Origin: Chromatiales bacterium | GTDB taxonomy: Bacteria; Pseudomonadota; Gammaproteobacteria; CAMYNG01 | Direction of reading: 5' to 3' | Assembly (NCBI GenBank): GCA_026990045.1 | Contig: JALSIK010000411.1 | Span: 1-8,294 of the forward strand | Length of the DNA: 8,294 nt | Part shown: positions 4,829 to 8,294 of the stretch, piece by piece | Layout of the letters: each line of letters begins with the position of its first letter | Position numbering within the stretch: the first letter of the stretch is position 1 | The notes under the pieces: model-generated | What the model was told of the DNA's origin: nothing | The model's input: only the letters and a program-made list of their open reading frames with translations | Database searches by the model: none | Made by a program: the position numbers and the translations under genes

Positions 4829-7492
4829 ATGCAGGAGCTGGCTCCGCCACCGGCATCCGACCTCGGCGACGAGGCGCGCCTGAAGCTGCCGCCGCAGTCG
4901 GTGGAGGCCGAGCAGGCGGTGCTGGGCGGCCTGCTCATCGAGGCCGAGGCCTGGGACCTGGTGTCCGACCTGGTCTGCGAAGAGGACTTCTACCGCCGCG
5001 ATCACCGCCTCATCTTCCGCGCCGTGCGGGAGCTGGCCGAGCGGGGCGAGGCGGTGGACGCGGTCACCGTGTCCGAACACCTGGCCCAGCAGGGGGAGGC
5101 CGGCGGGGTCACCCTCGACTACCTGGCGGCACTGGCCAAGAACACGCCCACCGCGGCCAACATCAAGGCCTATGCCGGCATCGTGCGCGAGCGCTCGGTG
5201 CTGCGCCAGCTCGCGCGCGCGGCCCAGGAGATCGGCGAGGCCGCCTTCGCCCCCGAGGGGCGCAGCGTCACCGAGCTGCTGGACCTGGCCGAGCGCAAGG
5301 TGTTCGAGATCGCCGAGCAGGGCGGGCGCGGCGGCCGGGCCTACAGCGACATCCGCGAGCTGCTGGTGCGGGCGGTGGACCGCATCGACCAGCTGTTCCA
5401 GGCCGACAGCCCCTACACCGGCGTCCCCACCGGCTTCCACGACTTCGACGAGATGACCTCGGGCCTGCAGAAGTCGGACCTCGTCATCGTCGCCGGCCGG
5501 CCCTCCATGGGCAAGACCTCGTTCGCCATGAACATCGTGGAGCATGCCGCCATCAAGGGCGGGCTGCCGGTGGCGGTGTTTTCCATGGAGATGCCGGGCG
5601 AGCAGCTCGCCATGCGCATGATGTCGTCGCTGGGCCGCATCGACCAGCACAAGGTGCGCACCGGCAAGCTGGACGACGACGACTGGCCGCGGCTCACCTC
5701 GGCGGTGGACCTGCTCAACAACGCCCGCATCTTTATCGACGACACCCCGGGCCTGACGCCGGCGGAGCTGCGCGCCCGCGCCCGGCGCATCAAGCGCGAG
5801 CACGACCTGGGCCTCATCGTCGTCGACTACCTGCAGCTCATGCAGGTGCCGGGCAACCGCGAGAGCCGGGCCAACGAGATCTCGGAGATCTCGCGCTCGC
5901 TCAAGGGCCTGGCCAAGGAGCTGGAGGTGCCCGTGGTGGCCCTGTCCCAGCTCAACCGCTCGCTGGAGCAGCGTCCCAACAAGCGCCCGGTGATGTCGGA
6001 CCTTCGCGAGTGCGTCACCGGCGACACGCTGGTGGTGCTGGCCGACGGCAGGCGGGTGCCCGTTGCCAGGCTGGTGGGTGAGCGGCCCCGGGTGGTGGCC
6101 GTCGACGAGGACCACCGGCTCGTCGCTGCGCGCGCGGAGGTGGTGTGGAAAGTGGGGCGGCGATCCGTGCTGGAGCTCAGGCTGGCGAGCGGGCGCCGGC
6201 TGCGCGCGACGGCGGATCACCGGATCCTGACCGGGCGGGGATGGCGTGGAGTGGGTGACCTGGCGGCCGGGGACCGGGTGGCCCTGGCCCGGAGGCTGCC
6301 CGAGCCGGAGGCCGCGCGACGGTGGCCGGAACTGCGGGTGGCATTGCTCGGGCACCTGATCGGTGACGGCAGCTATCTGCCCCGTCAGCCGCTGCGCTAC
6401 ACCACGGCCTCGGAGGCCAACAGCGCCCTGGTGCGCGAGGCCGCGGAACGCGAGTTCGGCGCCCGCGTCACGCGGCATGCGGGCCGGGGCCGGTGGCATC
6501 AGCTCGTCATCGCCGGCAACGGCAACCGCTGGCATCCGGCCGGCGTGGGTGCGTGGCTGAAGGAGCTGGGGATCTGGGGCCAGCGCTCGCACCAGAAGCG
6601 GATCCCGGAGGTGGTGTTCAGCCTGCCCGACGACCAGATCGCAGTGCTCCTGCGCCACTTGTGGGCCACGGACGGAACCATCTCGGTGCGCGGCGCCGGC
6701 AGCCGCGGTTCGCACGGCGTGCATTTCAGCACCAGCAGCCGGGGACTGGCCGAGGACGTGGCAGCACTCCTGCTGCGCCTCGGCATCGTGGCCGTCATCC
6801 AGACGGTCAGTGACCATCGCGCGCGCCGGCCCACCCACATGGTGTGGATCCGCGGCGCCGAGGCCCAGCGCCGCTTCCTCGACCGGGTCGGGGCCTTCGG
6901 GCCGCGGGTGCGCCCGGCGGCCGCGTTGCGGCAGGCCCTGGCGGGTGTCGTCCCCAACACCAACGTGGACACCCTGCCCGTCGAGGTCTGGCGGGACGTC
7001 AAGGCGGCCATGGCCGCGCAGGGGATTTCCGGGCGCTGCATGGCCCGGATGCGCGGCACCAGCTACGGCGGGAGCAGTCATTTCAGGTTTGCCCCTTCGC
7101 GGCACGTCCTGGGGCACTACGCGGAGCTGCTGGGTGACGAGGCGCTGGCCCGGCGGGCGGCGGACGACCTGTTCTGGGATCGCGTGACCGCGGTGGAGCC
7201 GGCCGGGGAGGAGGACGTGTACGACCTGACCGTCCCGGGGCCGGCGTGCTGGCTGGCGGACGGCATCGTGAGTCACAACTCGGGCGCCATCGAGCAGGAT
7301 GCAGACCTCATCGTGTTCATCTACCGCGACGAGGTCTACAACGAGGACAGCCCCGACAAGGGCACCGCCGAGATCATCATCGGCAAGCAGCGCAACGGGC
7401 CCATCGGCACCGTGCGCCTCACCTTCCTCGGCCGCTACACCCGGTTCGAGAACTACATCCGCGAGCTGGCCGCGGACGAGGGGTATCCATGA
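4829..7492 (+). CDS. dnaB: Replicative DNA helicase DnaB, intein-containing precursor
   Basis: DnaB is the hexameric 5'-3' helicase that unwinds DNA at the replication fork and recruits DnaG primase. The precursor has 887 residues; removing the intein (395-817) leaves 464, close to E. coli DnaB (471). The N-terminal helical, primase-interacting domain begins with LPPQSVEAEQAVLGGLL. The RecA-like motor carries Walker A GRPSMGKT (223-230, Lys229), motif H1a FSMEMP, Walker B VVDYLQLM (Asp333) and motif H3 with ALSQLNRSLEQR. After the intein come SGAIEQDADLIVFIYR and GKQRNGPIGTVRLTF, whose Arg855 (432 after splicing) corresponds to the arginine finger. The arginine finger is therefore separated from the ATP site until splicing. 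ATG 4829 has only a weak AGGA (4813-4816), but the GTG at 4760 precedes the predicted transcript start. The dnaB-alr order matches E. coli. Confidence 0.97.
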   Translation: MQELAPPPASDLGDEARLKLPPQSVEAEQAVLGGLLIEAEAWDLVSDLVCEEDFYRRDHRLIFRAVRELAERGEAVDAVTVSEHLAQQGEAGGVTLDYLAALAKNTPTAANIKAYAGIVRERSVLRQLARAAQEIGEAAFAPEGRSVTELLDLAERKVFEIAEQGGRGGRAYSDIRELLVRAVDRIDQLFQADSPYTGVPTGFHDFDEMTSGLQKSDLVIVAGRPSMGKTSFAMNIVEHAAIKGGLPVAVFSMEMPGEQLAMRMMSSLGRIDQHKVRTGKLDDDDWPRLTSAVDLLNNARIFIDDTPGLTPAELRARARRIKREHDLGLIVVDYLQLMQVPGNRESRANEISEISRSLKGLAKELEVPVVALSQLNRSLEQRPNKRPVMSDLRECVTGDTLVVLADGRRVPVARLVGERPRVVAVDEDHRLVAARAEVVWKVGRRSVLELRLASGRRLRATADHRILTGRGWRGVGDLAAGDRVALARRLPEPEAARRWPELRVALLGHLIGDGSYLPRQPLRYTTASEANSALVREAAEREFGARVTRHAGRGRWHQLVIAGNGNRWHPAGVGAWLKELGIWGQRSHQKRIPEVVFSLPDDQIAVLLRHLWATDGTISVRGAGSRGSHGVHFSTSSRGLAEDVAALLLRLGIVAVIQTVSDHRARRPTHMVWIRGAEAQRRFLDRVGAFGPRVRPAAALRQALAGVVPNTNVDTLPVEVWRDVKAAMAAQGISGRCMARMRGTSYGGSSHFRFAPSRHVLGHYAELLGDEALARRAADDLFWDRVTAVEPAGEEDVYDLTVPGPACWLADGIVSHNSGAIEQDADLIVFIYRDEVYNEDSPDKGTAEIIIGKQRNGPIGTVRLTFLGRYTRFENYIRELAADEGYP
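6011..7279 (+). mobile_element. Full-length intein with homing endonuclease in DnaB motif H3
   Basis: A 423-residue in-frame protein-splicing element interrupts DnaB between SDLRE and SGAIEQDAD. Block A begins with the nucleophile Cys1 (CVTGDTLVVLADGRRVP), and block B is RATADHRIL with Thr67 and His70. The endonuclease domain lies in the middle. Block F is DVYDLTVPGP, and block G ends GIVSHN, with penultimate His and terminal Asn, followed by Ser+1. These mark a class 1 intein able in principle to splice. The segment before block F (NTNVDTLP..VW, GTSYGGS, ..DLFWD) resembles, from memory, the large DnaB inteins of Synechocystis and Rhodothermus. Differences are Ala-Cys-Trp where those have His-Asn-Phe in block F, and an insertion point two residues upstream. 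Arg codons include 5 AGG and 2 CGA, absent from both exteins. DnaB is normally essential, so splicing must work in the host. Confidence 0.96.
6335..6905 (+). other. LAGLIDADG (DOD) homing endonuclease domain of the DnaB intein
   Basis: Homing endonucleases of this family cut intein-less alleles so that repair copies the intein in. Motif 1 (block C) is LLGHLIGDGSYL with Asp119 of the intein; motif 2 (block E) is LLRHLWATDGTI with Asp221. The two metal-binding aspartates are both kept and are 102 residues apart. KRIPEVVF (block D) precedes motif 2, and SSRGLAEDVAALLLRLGI (block H) follows it. No stop or frameshift is seen, so the nuclease looks intact. Domain edges are approximate. Confidence 0.88.
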
Positions 7493-8294
7493 CCCGCCTG
7501 GCGCGGGTGTGCATCGACCCCGACGCCCTGCGACACAACCTGCAGCGGGCCCGCGCCGCCGCCCCGGGCCGGCGGCTGCTGGCCGTGGTCAAGGCCGGCG
7601 GCTACGGTCACGGCATGGTGGCGGCCGCCCGCGCCCTGGCCGGGGCCGACGGCTTCGGCGTGGCCACGGTGGGCGAGGGGCTGGCCCTGCGCGAGGCCGG
7701 TCTTTCGGCCCCGGTGCTGGTGCTGGAGGGGCCGGCCGAGCCGGCCGAGGTGGAGGCCGCCGCCGCCGCCGGCCTGGCCGTGGTCCTGCACCACGAGGAC
7801 CAGCTCCGGTGGCTGGAGGAGGCCCGGCCCCCGCGGCCGCTGCCGGTGTGGGTCAAGCTGGACACCGGCATGCACCGCCTGGGCTTCGACCCGGCCGTGG
7901 CGCCGGTCCTGGCGCAGCGGCTCGCGGCGTGCGCCGCGGCGGCCCCGCCGCCGGTGTGGATGACCCACTTCGCCAACGCCGACCAGCGCGACGATGCCCT
8001 CACGACTGAGCAGATCCGGCGCTTCACCGCGGCCGTGGACGGGCTGCCCGGCGCCCGCTCCCTGGCCAACTCGGCGGGCCTGCTGGGCTGGCCCGGGTCC
8101 CACGGGGACTGGGTGCGCCCCGGCATCATGCTGTACGGGGCCTCGCCGTTCGCCGATGCCTCGGGGCCGGAGCTGGACCTGCGCCCCGCCATGACCTTCA
8201 CCTCGCGCCTCATCGCCGTGCACCGGCGCCGGCGCGGCGAGGCGGTGGGCTACGGGGGCACCTACGTCTGCCCCGAGGACATGCCGGTGGGGGT
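7489..8294 (+). CDS. alr: Alanine racemase, 3' end beyond the window
   Basis: Alanine racemase is a pyridoxal-phosphate enzyme that interconverts L- and D-alanine and supplies D-alanine for peptidoglycan. The reading frame stays open to the window edge: 268 codons of an expected 355-370. The fold-type III barrel begins ARVCIDPDALRHNL. The PLP lysine is Lys35 in AVVKAGGYGHG, where most relatives have KANAYGHG or KADAYGHG. Other conserved stretches are KLDTGMHRLGF (Arg130), MTHFANAD, LANSAG and RPGIMLYG. The second catalytic base, Tyr255 in VGYGGTY, is present (Tyr265 in the Geobacillus enzyme). The start codon overlaps the dnaB stop (ATGA), with GAGGGG at 7478-7483, so alr is probably co-transcribed and translationally coupled with dnaB. 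Because alr follows dnaB in the same order as in E. coli, the biosynthetic Alr is more likely than catabolic DadX. Confidence 0.94.
   Translation, partial: MTRLARVCIDPDALRHNLQRARAAAPGRRLLAVVKAGGYGHGMVAAARALAGADGFGVATVGEGLALREAGLSAPVLVLEGPAEPAEVEAAAAAGLAVVLHHEDQLRWLEEARPPRPLPVWVKLDTGMHRLGFDPAVAPVLAQRLAACAAAAPPPVWMTHFANADQRDDALTTEQIRRFTAAVDGLPGARSLANSAGLLGWPGSHGDWVRPGIMLYGASPFADASGPELDLRPAMTFTSRLIAVHRRRRGEAVGYGGTYVCPEDMPVG

Noticed and set aside
4058..7276. 1072-codon antisense frame across rplI, the dnaB promoter and dnaB
   Set aside because: Same codon-bias artefact. It runs through a terminator, a promoter and two certain genes and shows no domain.
6011..7279. Reading the DnaB insertion as a class 3 intein or a group I intron or separate gene
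   Set aside because: Cys1 is present and block F has Leu, not Cys, in YDLTV, so class 3 does not fit. The frame is continuous with protein-level splicing motifs at both ends, so neither an intron nor a separate gene is needed.
1..8294. CRISPR arrays, insertion sequences, phage genes or defence systems
   Set aside because: No spaced repeats, transposase or integrase genes, or terminal inverted repeats are visible. The intein is the only mobile element seen.

Overview
The window looks like chromosomal core-genome DNA from a very GC-rich gammaproteobacterium. The proteins resemble E. coli homologues closely, and the gene order rnr-rlmB / rpsF-rpsR-rplI / dnaB-alr is the gammaproteobacterial one. 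The GC level would suit an Ectothiorhodospiraceae- or Chromatiales-like lineage, but that placement is a guess. All genes except the tRNA run on the + strand.

Layout. Positions 26-53 are a two-way hairpin terminator. On the minus strand, 88-174 is tRNA-Leu(CAG) with encoded CCA, and its near-consensus sigma70 promoter is at 203-231. From 300 to 3285 lie rnr (RNase R) and rlmB (23S rRNA 2'-O-methyltransferase), 10 bp apart and probably co-transcribed. A sigma70-type promoter at 3317-3345 then starts the ribosomal operon rpsF-rpsR-rplI (3452-4576). Its leader can fold so that the rpsF Shine-Dalgarno is paired and an unpaired CCG sits beside the helix, as expected for S6:S18 autoregulation. The operon lacks the priB that E. 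coli carries between rpsF and rpsR. A strong terminator (4594-4625) closes it. A new promoter (4731-4759), followed by a 16-bp perfect palindrome at the predicted transcript start, drives dnaB (4829-7492). The alr gene overlaps the dnaB stop by ATGA and runs off the window.

The outstanding feature is a 423-residue intein (6011-7279) inside DnaB. It lies in helicase motif H3 between SDLRE and SGAIEQDAD. It has Cys1, a TxxH block B, both LAGLIDADG endonuclease motifs with their aspartates, and a His-Asn end followed by Ser. Removing it leaves a 464-residue DnaB of ordinary length. Its arginine codon use differs clearly from the exteins, which suggests horizontal acquisition. The insertion point appears to be two residues upstream of the well-known Synechocystis DnaB intein site, and the usual block F histidine is missing.

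Functionally, the window combines RNA decay and ribosome maturation (RNase R, RlmB), ribosome assembly (S6, S18, L9), replication (DnaB) and D-alanine supply for the cell wall (Alr). I see no defence island, CRISPR array or clearly undescribed multi-gene system. The noteworthy items are the intein and the regulatory sites.
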